From positions 186,001-250,000 of the forward strand of contig NZ_JBLFFL010000005.1 in the NCBI RefSeq assembly GCF_051400755.1: a DNA stretch of 64,000 nt. The letters are read 5' to 3'. Numbering within the stretch: position 1 is the first letter of the stretch; every line of letters begins with the position of its first letter. The translations under genes were made by a program, and so were the position numbers. Positions 1 to 7,251 of the stretch are shown here, one piece after another. Below the pieces are notes generated by a model, which worked only from the letters and a program-made list of their open reading frames with translations, searched no databases and was not told where the DNA came from. The stretch comes from Parapedobacter sp051400755. GTDB lineage: Bacteria; Bacteroidota; Bacteroidia; Sphingobacteriales; Sphingobacteriaceae.

Positions 1-73
1 CGTGCAATTGAATGGATTCATAGGCGTATTTTTGACTCAACTTTCTAACCGTAATGATGTTATCTCTGTTCAT
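1..73 (-). CDS. N-terminal end of an unidentified gene, cut by the left window edge
   Basis: Reading the minus strand from an ATG at 73-71 gives 24 open codons (MNRDNIITVRKLSQKYAYES and on) to the window edge. The start sits about 30 bases downstream of a well-spaced Bacteroidota promoter (TTG at 132-130, 20-base spacer, TATCTTTG at 109-102), which is the main reason to believe it. The visible residues are too few to recognise a family and no function is proposed. Confidence 0.5.
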   Translation of the reverse strand, partial: MNRDNIITVRKLSQKYAYESIQLH

Positions 74-101
74 TTGACTTTTTAAATAAGAATCTTAGTG
101 A

Positions 102-132
102 CAAAGATAATAAGGTTTAACGAATTGACCAA
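102..132 (-). promoter_or_regulatory. Bacteroidota-type promoter for the truncated left-edge gene
   Basis: On the minus strand, TTG (132-130) is followed after 20 bases by TATCTTTG (109-102). This matches the TTG-N19-21-TAnnTTTG consensus of the Bacteroidota primary sigma factor. Transcription would begin near position 95 and the first ATG lies at 73. Confidence 0.6.
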
Positions 133-171
133 GTGTCTTTATTTTTTTGTCAAGTATGGAATTTTGATGGA

Positions 172-197
172 TTAGCGGTCGTTACAATGACCGCTAA
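172..197. repeat. Inverted repeat, 9-bp arms
   Basis: TTAGCGGTC (172-180) and GACCGCTAA (189-197) are perfect inverted arms around an 8-base loop. No T-run follows on either strand, so it is not a clear terminator. It lies between the tRNA-Arg terminator and the promoter of the left-edge gene and could be an operator for that gene. Confidence 0.45.
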
Positions 198-224
198 CGG
201 TTCGGGTCACAGATTCTTATTGAC

Positions 225-259
225 ATAAAAAAGGAGACAGCTGGTGAGTGGTGTCTCCT
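225..259 (-). terminator. Rho-independent terminator of tRNA-Arg
   Basis: On the minus strand AGGAGACA (259-252) pairs with TGTCTCCT (239-232) around a 12-base loop, followed by a run of T residues (231-226). It lies directly behind the tRNA-Arg gene. Confidence 0.7.
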
Positions 260-264
260 GAAGT

Positions 265-335
265 AGCCTCGACGGGAATCGAACCCATATCTAAAGTTTA
301 GGAAACTTCTATTCTATCCGTTGAACTACGAGGCC
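265..335 (-). tRNA. tRNA-Arg (anticodon CCU)
   Basis: The minus strand folds as a tRNA of 71 bases. The 7-bp acceptor stem (GGCCTCG with CGAGGCT) has a terminal G-U pair, the T arm carries TTCGATT, and the anticodon loop TTCCTAA gives CCU, which decodes AGG. CCA is not encoded. It is followed by its own terminator (259-225). Mobile elements sometimes use this tRNA as an attachment site, but no integrase or direct repeat is visible here. Confidence 0.93.
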
Positions 336-456
336 AGTGCAATATCGTCGCAAAAATACGATTTTATCTAATAATCCGAAATGCGATTTGACTCCGATCA
401 TAGACAAACTGTATGAGCCATTGACAAAAACAATGGCATCTGCACCATAATTACTG

Positions 457-464
457 TACCTTTG
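457..464 (+). promoter_or_regulatory. Promoter -7 box of the peroxiredoxin operon
   Basis: TACCTTTG matches the TAnnTTTG -7 consensus and lies 25 bases before the peroxiredoxin ATG. No TTG is found at the ideal upstream distance, so the call rests on the -7 box and its position. Confidence 0.45.
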
Positions 465-489
465 CCGCTGTTAAAAAAGATAAACAAAT

Positions 490-1134
490 ATGAGTTTTAC
501 TGGAAAAAAATTCCCCAACATCACCGTTGACGCAATGGATTATCTCGGTGATAACCTCTTTATCAACGTTTTTGAAGAAGCTGCCAAAAAAGGAAAAAAA
601 GTGCTGTTATTTTGGTATCCTAAGGACTTTACGTTTGTATGTCCTACGGAGCTTCATGCGTTTCAGGAAGCGTTGCCCGAGTTTGAAAAGCGTAATACCA
701 CGGTCATCGGCGCTTCATGCGATACCAATGAAGTACACTTTGCTTGGTTGAATACCGCGAAGGATAATGGCGGCATCGAGGGTGTAACGTATCCTATCCT
801 CGCGGATACGAATCGCAACTTGGCCCGCGTACTGGGTATCTTAGAAGGCGAAGAAAAGGAAAATGAAGCATTTGGCTATATTTTCGAAGGTTCAAACGTG
901 CCCTTCCGGGCGACTTACCTCATCGATGAGGACGGCAAGGTGTTCCACGAAAGTGTAAATGACATGCCTGTGGGCCGTAACGTGAAGGAATACCTTCGGC
1001 TGATCGATGCGTATGCGCACGTACAGAAGTTTGGTGAGGTGTGCCCGGCGAACTGGGAAGAGGGTAAGGACGCGATGCATGCGACCCGTGATGGCGTGGC
1101 GAGCTACTTGGCTGCTCAAGTGACATTAAGCTAA
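490..1134 (+). CDS. 2-Cys peroxiredoxin (AhpC/TSA family)
   Basis: Thiol peroxidase of 214 residues that reduces hydrogen peroxide and organic hydroperoxides in the cytoplasm. The peroxidatic site is PKDFTFVCPTE, with Pro44, Thr48 and Cys51 and probable partner Arg140. The resolving cysteine is Cys185 in EVCPANW, so this is a typical 2-Cys enzyme that becomes an intersubunit disulfide and needs a thiol reductant. A thioredoxin-like protein starts 11 bases downstream and a third small gene overlaps that one, so the likely reductant is encoded in the same transcript. The start is the ATG 25 bases after a TAnnTTTG box. No AhpF gene is nearby. Confidence 0.92.
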   Translation: MSFTGKKFPNITVDAMDYLGDNLFINVFEEAAKKGKKVLLFWYPKDFTFVCPTELHAFQEALPEFEKRNTTVIGASCDTNEVHFAWLNTAKDNGGIEGVTYPILADTNRNLARVLGILEGEEKENEAFGYIFEGSNVPFRATYLIDEDGKVFHESVNDMPVGRNVKEYLRLIDAYAHVQKFGEVCPANWEEGKDAMHATRDGVASYLAAQVTLS

Positions 1135-1145
1135 ATCGGACACAC

Positions 1146-1460
1146 ATGTTACTGGAATTAGAAAACGATAACCTTGCCGATATCGTGAAGGATAACGATG
1201 TCGTGCTGGTGCAATATTCGGCCACTTGGTGTGGCAACTGCAAGATCATGAAACCGAAGTTCAAGAAGCTGGCTTCGGAAAACGGGCAGGTGTCCTTCGT
1301 CATTGCAGACGCGGAGCGTTTCCCGCAATCGCGGCAATTGGCCAACGTGTCTAACCTGCCAACCTTCGCGGCATTTAAAGGTGGCGAACTGGTGAATCAG
1401 GTGCAAACCAACAAATTTGATCCGTTAATCGCGTTGCTGAATGAGGTTACCCATAATTAA
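1146..1460 (+). CDS. Thioredoxin-like protein with a WCGNC active site
   Basis: Small thioredoxin-fold protein of 104 residues with no signal peptide, so cytosolic. The redox motif is WCGNC (Cys29, Cys32). The usual WCGPC proline is replaced by Asn, which should alter the redox potential. A cis-proline segment (NLPTF) follows near residue 75. It sits between a 2-Cys peroxiredoxin (11-base gap) and a small gene that overlaps its 3' end by 20 bases, so recycling the peroxiredoxin is the obvious inferred role. It may also be a more general low-molecular-weight disulfide reductase. Confidence 0.88.
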   Translation: MLLELENDNLADIVKDNDVVLVQYSATWCGNCKIMKPKFKKLASENGQVSFVIADAERFPQSRQLANVSNLPTFAAFKGGELVNQVQTNKFDPLIALLNEVTHN

Positions 1461-1701
1461 ACACCTGGCTGAATTTATAGAGCAGAACGACCAGGATTAC
1501 GTGCTCGAAGCAATTGAGACACTGGAGGCGCTTACCGAGGTGCCGTCATTGAAGGATGAGGAGCTGGATGTCATCGGGGAGTTGATCTCGAATATGTACG
1601 GAGCTATTGAAGTGGATAAGCTGGTGAAAGGGGGATTGGAACGGAAAGAGGCGCTCAATACCTTTATGAAACGGGTGTTGGGCTCGATTGATAAGGGATA
1701 A
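1441..1701 (+). CDS. Small conserved acidic protein (DUF6952-like)
   Basis: An 86-residue, mainly helical, acidic protein without signal or membrane segment. It begins inside the last 20 bases of the thioredoxin-like gene in another frame, so translation is probably coupled. From memory, small proteins of this type (DUF6952) accompany Bacteroidota thioredoxin/peroxiredoxin genes; this family name needs a profile search. The function is unknown. By position it may be an accessory to peroxide detoxification. Confidence 0.7.
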   Translation: MRLPIIKHLAEFIEQNDQDYVLEAIETLEALTEVPSLKDEELDVIGELISNMYGAIEVDKLVKGGLERKEALNTFMKRVLGSIDKG

Positions 1702-1800
1702 GCTGAAGAGTATCCGTTTTCCACAAAAAAGATGTTTAAAAGCGATCTTTTGTTGAAAACTTGTTATCAATGGCCGTGTGCATCTCCTTAATTATTCTCG

Positions 1801-1942
1801 TATCTTTACCGTTGTTAAAGGTTAACTTCTTATGAGCATTGGTGGCTTCGATGCGCCAAATCAGCGATTTAAGATTTAAATGATTTTTTAATTGTTAATT
1901 TGCAAGAGCCGTCCCAGTATCGTTGGGACGGCTCTTGTTTTT
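1801..1942 (+). ncRNA. Candidate small RNA or leader-peptide transcript
   Basis: A weak -7 box (TATCTTTA, 1801-1808) is followed about 100 bases later by a 14-bp terminator stem with no protein gene between. A 15-residue open frame (MSIGGFDAPNQRFKI, 1832-1879) lies inside. The alternative is that the stem simply ends the peroxiredoxin operon, whose last stop is 200 bases upstream. No RNA family is recognised. Confidence 0.25.
1903..1942 (+). terminator. Strong Rho-independent terminator
   Basis: CAAGAGCCGTCCCA (1903-1916) pairs perfectly with TGGGACGGCTCTTG (1924-1937) around a 7-base loop, followed by TTTTT. It ends either the peroxiredoxin operon or a short independent transcript. Confidence 0.85.
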
Positions 1943-2042
1943 GAGGCATCCGAGACCAAGCTAAACGTAAAATTTATGTAGCAGCCGCACCATTCCCGGC
2001 GCGATCGTGGGGGATATGCGTTTAATGCATTATCTTTAAACC

Positions 2043-4478
2043 ATGAATACGAAGTCTGTACCGCTATCGCTTTTTTTCTTCTTGTTGATTACCGTACAAG
2101 TCCTTGCTCAGCAACCGACCTATCACGCTGGGCAGATCAAGCAGGCCATCAAAAAATTGAATACCCTGGGCTCGGTGTTGTATTTTGCAGCGCACCCTGA
2201 CGATGAAAATACGCGGCTGATCGCTTGGCTGGCCAAAGAGGGGCGCTATCGTACCGGTTACTTATCGCTGACACGCGGAGACGGTGGCCAAAACTTGATC
2301 GGCACCGAGCAGGCGGAAGAGCTTGGGCTGATCCGTACGAACGAACTGCTGGCCGCGCGACGGGTGGATGGTGGTGAACAGTTTTTCTCACGGGCTATCG
2401 ACTTTGGTTTTTCGAAGACCTGGGATGAGACCTTTCGCTTTTGGGGGCGCGAAGATATCTTGGCGGATGCCGTTTGGGTGATCCGCAAATTCAGGCCCGA
2501 TGTCATCATTACGCGTTTTCCGCCCGACGAGCGGGCCGGCCACGGACACCATCAGGCTTCGGCCTTGCTGGCGATCGAAGCATTCCAGGCGGCAGCGGAT
2601 CCCCAGCGGTTTCCGGAGCAGCTTGCTGAGGTAGCTGTATGGCAGGCTAAACGGCTGCTGTGGAATACCTCCAGCTTTTTTCAGGGGTCGCCCGCTTCTT
2701 CAAACCAGTTTCTCATGAACATTGGCGACTATAATCCATTCATCGGTCAATCTTACGGGGAAATTGCTGCCGAGAGCCGCTCAAACCATAAGAGCCAAGG
2801 GTTCGGCGCGGCGCGCCAACGCGGCAATAGTGTGGAGCGCTTTGAAGTGCTCAAGGGCGATGCGCCACAAAAAACGTTGTTTGACGGGGTAGAGACCTCA
2901 TGGAAAAGGGTAGGCGGCGGTGAGCGTATCCCGCAGCTCATCGCAGCGATCGAAGCGGGATTTGATATGGAGCATCCGGAACGATCCATAGACGGATTGA
3001 TGGAGTTGCTGGATGCCGTAGCCACCGTGGGCGATGACTATTGGAAGGCACAGAAGACGACCGAAATCAAGGACCTGATATTGGCTTGCGGGGGAATATG
3101 GGTTGAAAGCTATGCACCTGCCGCGAAGTTTGCGGCGGGTGAGCAGATACCGATCACGACGGCATTCATCGTGCGTCGGCCCGGCGTGGAAGTAGCGGTG
3201 GGGAATACCGAGCTGACGTATAACGAACAGCATGAACAGTCATCTGTCTTTACGGCTGCGGCCATCACCCAACCCTATTGGCTCGGACAACCGCATAGCT
3301 TAGGCCGTTTTGCAGTGGCCGACCGGGAAGACGTCGGGCAACCGGGCAACGTTGACGCGCCCAAAACATCCGTATTGCTGCGCATCAATGGAAGGGAACT
3401 GGCCTACGAACGGCCCATCATGTATAAATACACCGACCCGGTACGGGGTGAGGTGTATGAGCCCCTGGCCATCGCCCCGCGGATAACGGCGAGCCTGGGC
3501 CAAAAGGCGCTGGTGTTCAACGGCGACGACCCGAAGACGCTGGAGGTGGTATTTACCGCGCATACGCAGGAAAAAGTGTCGGCCATCGCAGCGCTACAGC
3601 TGCCTTCGGGATGGAGGGCTGAGCCGCAGGAGCTGCCGCTAGATTTCTCCGCCAAGGCGGAGGAAACGGTCGCCCGGTTTACCATCTACCCCGGGAAGCA
3701 GGCCTCGCTCAGGGATTCGTTGGATGTGGTGCTGCGATATGGCGACTCCACGGAGGCAGCGAAGGCCATCCGGTCCATCGCATACGAGCATATCCCCCAG
3801 ATGACGTGGTTTCCGCCGGCCACAGCCCGCTTGAGCAAGGTGGAGACGGGCGTGTCGGCTACGCGCATCGGCTACTTGCCGGGAGCGGGCGACCTGATAC
3901 CGCAGGCATTGCGCGAGATCGGGCTGCGCGTAGACGTGCTAAGCGAGCAGGATGTGCTATCGGGCGACTTGGCACAATATGATGCCATCGTCGCCGGTGT
4001 ACGGCTGTATAATGTCAATGACCGCATGCGCTATATGCAGCCGCGGCTGCTGGAATACGTCAAGGGCGGGGGTACCTTGCTGGTGCAGTACAACGTAAGC
4101 GGCCGCTTGGCCACCGATGAGGTAGGACCTTTCCCGCTGTCGCTGACCCGCAGCAGGGTGACCGATGAAACGGCTCCGGTAACGATGATCAAGCCGGATA
4201 GCCGGGTGCTGAATTATCCGAACAAGATTACCGCGGCCGACTTTGAAGGGTGGATACAGGAGCGGGGCTTATACTTTGTAGGCAATGCAGATGCCCAGTA
4301 CGAGCGGCCGCTGCGGATGGGTGATCCGGGGGAAGCGCCCGATGATGGGTCACTGCTCGTAGCGCCTTATGGCAAAGGTAACTTTGTTTATACATCGCTC
4401 GCTTTTTTCCGGCAATTGCCCGCTGGGGTGCCCGGTGCATATAGATTATTTGTAAATTTGCTCGCAAAACCCAATTGA
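2043..4478 (+). CDS. Exported PIG-L/LmbE-type deacetylase, multidomain
   Basis: An 811-residue protein with an N-terminal signal peptide (cleavage near residue 22, VLA-QQ). A PIG-L/LmbE zinc hydrolase domain follows, with AAHPDDE (His51, Asp53, Asp54) and the downstream AGHGHH signature (165-170). PIG-L enzymes deacetylate N-acetylglucosamine attached to lipids, glycans or small thiols. The remainder is a long extension: a beta-rich middle (about 380-600) and a C-terminal region (about 625-811) that looks like a class I glutamine-amidotransferase fold. The protein is much longer than cytosolic PIG-L enzymes such as BshB (about 240 residues). It heads a tight operon with two tiny membrane proteins and a sodium:solute symporter, which suggests it releases a product taken up by that symporter. 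The substrate is not deducible. Confidence 0.85.
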   Translation: MNTKSVPLSLFFFLLITVQVLAQQPTYHAGQIKQAIKKLNTLGSVLYFAAHPDDENTRLIAWLAKEGRYRTGYLSLTRGDGGQNLIGTEQAEELGLIRTNELLAARRVDGGEQFFSRAIDFGFSKTWDETFRFWGREDILADAVWVIRKFRPDVIITRFPPDERAGHGHHQASALLAIEAFQAAADPQRFPEQLAEVAVWQAKRLLWNTSSFFQGSPASSNQFLMNIGDYNPFIGQSYGEIAAESRSNHKSQGFGAARQRGNSVERFEVLKGDAPQKTLFDGVETSWKRVGGGERIPQLIAAIEAGFDMEHPERSIDGLMELLDAVATVGDDYWKAQKTTEIKDLILACGGIWVESYAPAAKFAAGEQIPITTAFIVRRPGVEVAVGNTELTYNEQHEQSSVFTAAAITQPYWLGQPHSLGRFAVADREDVGQPGNVDAPKTSVLLRINGRELAYERPIMYKYTDPVRGEVYEPLAIAPRITASLGQKALVFNGDDPKTLEVVFTAHTQEKVSAIAALQLPSGWRAEPQELPLDFSAKAEETVARFTIYPGKQASLRDSLDVVLRYGDSTEAAKAIRSIAYEHIPQMTWFPPATARLSKVETGVSATRIGYLPGAGDLIPQALREIGLRVDVLSEQDVLSGDLAQYDAIVAGVRLYNVNDRMRYMQPRLLEYVKGGGTLLVQYNVSGRLATDEVGPFPLSLTRSRVTDETAPVTMIKPDSRVLNYPNKITAADFEGWIQERGLYFVGNADAQYERPLRMGDPGEAPDDGSLLVAPYGKGNFVYTSLAFFRQLPAGVPGAYRLFVNLLAKPN

Positions 4479-4494
4479 TTAAACAGGTATTAAC

Positions 4495-4695
4495 ATGGAA
4501 AAACACGTCGAAGAGCCTTCAAACGAAAAAAGCACCAACAACTTTTTCTACTTGCTGGGCGCCGTATTTGGCGGCTTGACCGGTGGCTTTACCCAAGAGA
4601 GCTTCCTCGCCGCGATTATCGGTGCGGTAGTGGGACTGGCTTTTGCCGGCTTTTTTGTCGGCAACCTACTCAAAGGCCGTGAGCACGACCGATAA
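4495..4695 (+). CDS. Small membrane protein, glycine-rich helices
   Basis: A 66-residue protein with a polar N-terminus and two Gly/Ala/Phe-rich hydrophobic segments (about residues 17-30 and 36-58) ending in a basic tail. It begins 16 bases after the PIG-L stop codon, and its last 17 bases overlap the start of a 41-residue membrane peptide, so it belongs to the deacetylase-symporter operon. It is not recognised as a named family. It may be an accessory or assembly factor for the symporter. Confidence 0.65.
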   Translation: MEKHVEEPSNEKSTNNFFYLLGAVFGGLTGGFTQESFLAAIIGAVVGLAFAGFFVGNLLKGREHDR

Positions 4696-4804
4696 GGGAT
4701 TACCTCCTTTTGTCCGCAACTGGAGGCGGTTTTATTGGATTGTCGTGCTTTGGTTGCTGGTACTGATCTTGCTGTTTTACTTATTCACCAACTATTTCGG
4801 ATGA
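4679..4804 (+). CDS. 41-residue single-span membrane protein before the symporter
   Basis: An open frame from GTG (4679-4681) to TGA (4802-4804). The N-terminus is polar and basic (STTDKGLPPFVRNWRRF) and is followed by one strongly hydrophobic helix of Leu/Val/Ile/Phe/Tyr residues (about 18-38). It overlaps the upstream gene by 17 bases and the symporter ATG by the classic ATGA (4801-4804), so translation is almost certainly coupled. Sodium:solute symporters in other bacteria often travel with small membrane partners (YjcH/DUF485, DUF4212). This one is much shorter and is not recognised as any of them. The GTG start is the only plausible one in frame. Confidence 0.65.
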   Translation: MSTTDKGLPPFVRNWRRFYWIVVLWLLVLILLFYLFTNYFG

Positions 4805-6492
4805 GTACGACGGACTGGGTGGTGCTGTTTTGCACCTTGCTGCTGATCGTTGCCTATGGTGTGTACCAAAGCAGGGGCATCCGCAATATCGACGGATATT
4901 TGCTGGGCAACAAGTCCTTGCCGTGGTACCACGTGGGACTGTCAGTGATGGCGACGCAGGCCAGTGCAATCACGTTTCTTTCGGCGCCGGGATTGGCCTA
5001 TTCATCAGGTCTGAGCTTTGTACAATTTTATTTCGGCCTGCCACTGGCGATGATTGTGCTCAGCATCTCCTTCGTGCCGATGTTCCACCGGCTGCGCGTG
5101 TACACAGCCTATGAGTTTTTGGAGAAGCGCTTTGATGTGCGCACGCGTGCGTTTACGGCGTTGCTGTTTCTGATCCAACGGGGGATCTCTACGGGCATTA
5201 CGATTTATGCGCCGGCAATCATTTTGTCGAGCATCCTACAGATCAATGTGACCTATACCACCCTCTTCATCGGGACGCTGGTGGTGCTGTATACCGTATA
5301 TGGCGGCACTAAGGCGGTCTCGTATACGCAATTGCTGCAGATGACCATCATCTTCGGCGGACTGCTCGCTGCGGGGGTGCTGGTGGTCTACATGCTACCC
5401 GCGGATATCGGATTGATGAAGGCCCTGCACATCGCTGGCAAATCGGGTAAGGCCAACGCCATAGACCTTTCTTTCGACTGGGACAACCAATACACGCTAT
5501 GGAGCGGGCTCATCGGTGGGTTTTTCCTGCAACTTTCGTATTTCGGTACCGACCAAAGTCAGGTGGGGCGCTATCTCACCGGCGCCTCCATACGCGACAG
5601 CCGCATCGGGTTGCTCATGAATGGCCTGTTGAAAGTACCCATGCAGTTTGCGATATTGCTCATCGGGATATTGGTGTTTGCGTTTTATCAATACAACAGC
5701 CCGCCTATTTTCTTTAATAAGTATGAGCTCAATAAAATCGAGAACAGTAACTACGCCGGGCAGGTGGATAAGCTGAAAACGCAGCATGCATCGATCTTCG
5801 AAGAAAAGCGGACACAGATACACCGCCTGACGGAGGCGCTTGACAGTGGAGACGAGACGGCGATAGCGGACGTACGTGCGCGCTTGCATAGCGCTGATAT
5901 GCGCGCCAAGACGGTGCGGCAAGACCTGGTAACGCTGATGCAGGAAAACGATAAGCTGGCCGATACCAATGATAACAACTACATCTTCCTGTCTTTCGTG
6001 ACCGAGCATTTTCCCAAGGGGCTGATCGGCCTGCTGGTGGCCATTGTCTTCATGGCATCCATGGGAGCTACCGCCAGTGCGATCAATTCGCTGGCATCTA
6101 CGACGGTGATTGATATCTATAAGCGTTTTGTGAGCAAAGCGGGGACCGAACGCGGATACCTCTCGGCTTCGCGGGTTTTCACCCTGATGTGGGGGATATG
6201 CTGCGTCGTCATCGCCTTATATGCGAGTAAACTCGGCAACCTGCTGGAAGCGGTGAATATCCTGGGTTCGTTGTTTTACGGCACCATCTTGGGTATTTTC
6301 GTCGTCGCGTTTTATGTAAAGCGGGCAGGTGGAAAGGCCGTGCTGCGCGCGGCGATCCTGACGGAGGTCATGGTGGTAACGCTGTGGTTGCTTGACGTAA
6401 TGGCCTTCCTCTGGCTTAATTTGGTGGGGTGTTTTGGGGTGGTGTTGTTTGCACTGCTGTTTCAGGGCAATCGCTCATATCGCCAGGTCTAA
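4801..6492 (+). CDS. Sodium:solute symporter (SSS family)
   Basis: Inner-membrane sodium-coupled transporter of 563 residues with about 13 hydrophobic segments. The ATG at 4801 (MSTTDWVVLFC) is chosen over an upstream TTG because it forms an ATGA overlap with the 41-residue gene and places the first helix correctly. Family features include the conserved GYLLGNKSLPW segment and LSVMATQASAITFLS in helix 1. Residues about 300-392 are a hydrophilic, coiled-coil-like insertion between transmembrane segments. The substrate is unknown; the upstream exported deacetylase suggests a sugar or amino-sugar derivative. The last 18 bases overlap exonuclease III on the other strand. Confidence 0.88.
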   Translation: MSTTDWVVLFCTLLLIVAYGVYQSRGIRNIDGYLLGNKSLPWYHVGLSVMATQASAITFLSAPGLAYSSGLSFVQFYFGLPLAMIVLSISFVPMFHRLRVYTAYEFLEKRFDVRTRAFTALLFLIQRGISTGITIYAPAIILSSILQINVTYTTLFIGTLVVLYTVYGGTKAVSYTQLLQMTIIFGGLLAAGVLVVYMLPADIGLMKALHIAGKSGKANAIDLSFDWDNQYTLWSGLIGGFFLQLSYFGTDQSQVGRYLTGASIRDSRIGLLMNGLLKVPMQFAILLIGILVFAFYQYNSPPIFFNKYELNKIENSNYAGQVDKLKTQHASIFEEKRTQIHRLTEALDSGDETAIADVRARLHSADMRAKTVRQDLVTLMQENDKLADTNDNNYIFLSFVTEHFPKGLIGLLVAIVFMASMGATASAINSLASTTVIDIYKRFVSKAGTERGYLSASRVFTLMWGICCVVIALYASKLGNLLEAVNILGSLFYGTILGIFVVAFYVKRAGGKAVLRAAILTEVMVVTLWLLDVMAFLWLNLVGCFGVVLFALLFQGNRSYRQV

Positions 6493-7248
6493 CCCTACTG
6501 GGCAATGGTCCGAGTGGATCGCATCAGGCATGATCACGGTATTCAGGATATATGGCTCGAGGGGTTTGCTGACCATGTTATAATCGATGCGCCAACCCAG
6601 ATTGCGCGCCCGGGCATTGGCCCTGAATGTCCACCACGTGTACTGATGTGGCTCGGGATGGAGGTGACGGAAGGAGTCGACAAATCCGGACGTGATGAAG
6701 TTTTCCATCCACTCGCGTTCGGCTGGCAGGAACCCTGAAGAGTTCGCGTTGCTGATCGGATTGTGGATATCAATCGCGCGGTGGCAAATGTTGTAGTCGC
6801 CGCAGACGACTAAGTTGGGGTGCTCTTCCCGCAATCGATCGGTGTAGCGCTGGAAGTCGTCTAGAAAACGGTATTTGAATGTCTGCCTGACGCCGCCGGT
6901 GGTGCCGGAAGGGAAGTAGGTACTCATGACCGACACATTTTCGAAATCCGCACGGATGATGCGCCCTTCCTGATCGTAGTCCTCATGCCCACAGCCATAT
7001 TCAACATGCTTAGGGGTGATCTTGGTGAAGATGGCCGTGCCGCTATACCCTTTTTTCGCTGCCGGGTACCAGTAATGCTCGTATCCCAACTGTTCGATAA
7101 GCAGCAGATCGATTAACTGGTCAGGCGTAGCCTTGATTTCCTGCAAGCACAGGACATCGGGATCGGTGGCCTCAAGCCACGAAAGCCAGCCTTTGCGCAT
7201 GGCCGCGCGGATACCGTTGACATTGTAGGTGACGATTTTCATGCTCAC
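6475..7248 (-). CDS. xth: Exodeoxyribonuclease III (AP endonuclease, ExoIII/APE1 family)
   Basis: A 257-residue Mg-dependent endonuclease/exonuclease/phosphatase-fold enzyme that cuts DNA at abasic sites and degrades one strand of duplex DNA in base-excision repair. Visible motifs are YNVNGIR (Asn9, Asn11), LCLQEIK (Glu37), the GDYNICH segment, and C-terminal SDHCPVGLD with the catalytic Asp-His. The length is that of a normal ExoIII. The start could be MSMK or the internal ATG two codons later. It follows the cyclophilin gene by 3 bases on the same strand and is probably co-transcribed. Its 3' end overlaps the symporter gene tail-to-tail. Confidence 0.93.
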   Translation of the reverse strand: MSMKIVTYNVNGIRAAMRKGWLSWLEATDPDVLCLQEIKATPDQLIDLLLIEQLGYEHYWYPAAKKGYSGTAIFTKITPKHVEYGCGHEDYDQEGRIIRADFENVSVMSTYFPSGTTGGVRQTFKYRFLDDFQRYTDRLREEHPNLVVCGDYNICHRAIDIHNPISNANSSGFLPAEREWMENFITSGFVDSFRHLHPEPHQYTWWTFRANARARNLGWRIDYNMVSKPLEPYILNTVIMPDAIHSDHCPVGLDLAI

Positions 7249-7251
7249 CTA

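Larger units (their letters stand above)
1702..2042. other. Intergenic region with a possible small transcript and a terminator
   Basis: These 341 bases contain no long open frame. They hold a -7-like box TATCTTTA at 1801-1808, a 15-codon open frame at 1832-1879 and a strong terminator at 1903-1942. A second TATCTTTA at 2031-2038 lies only 5 bases before the next ATG, too close for a normal leader, so it may be coincidental. Confidence 0.6.

Noticed and set aside
265..335. tRNA-Arg as an integration site of a mobile element
   Set aside because: No integrase, no direct repeat of the tRNA 3' end and no foreign-looking genes follow.
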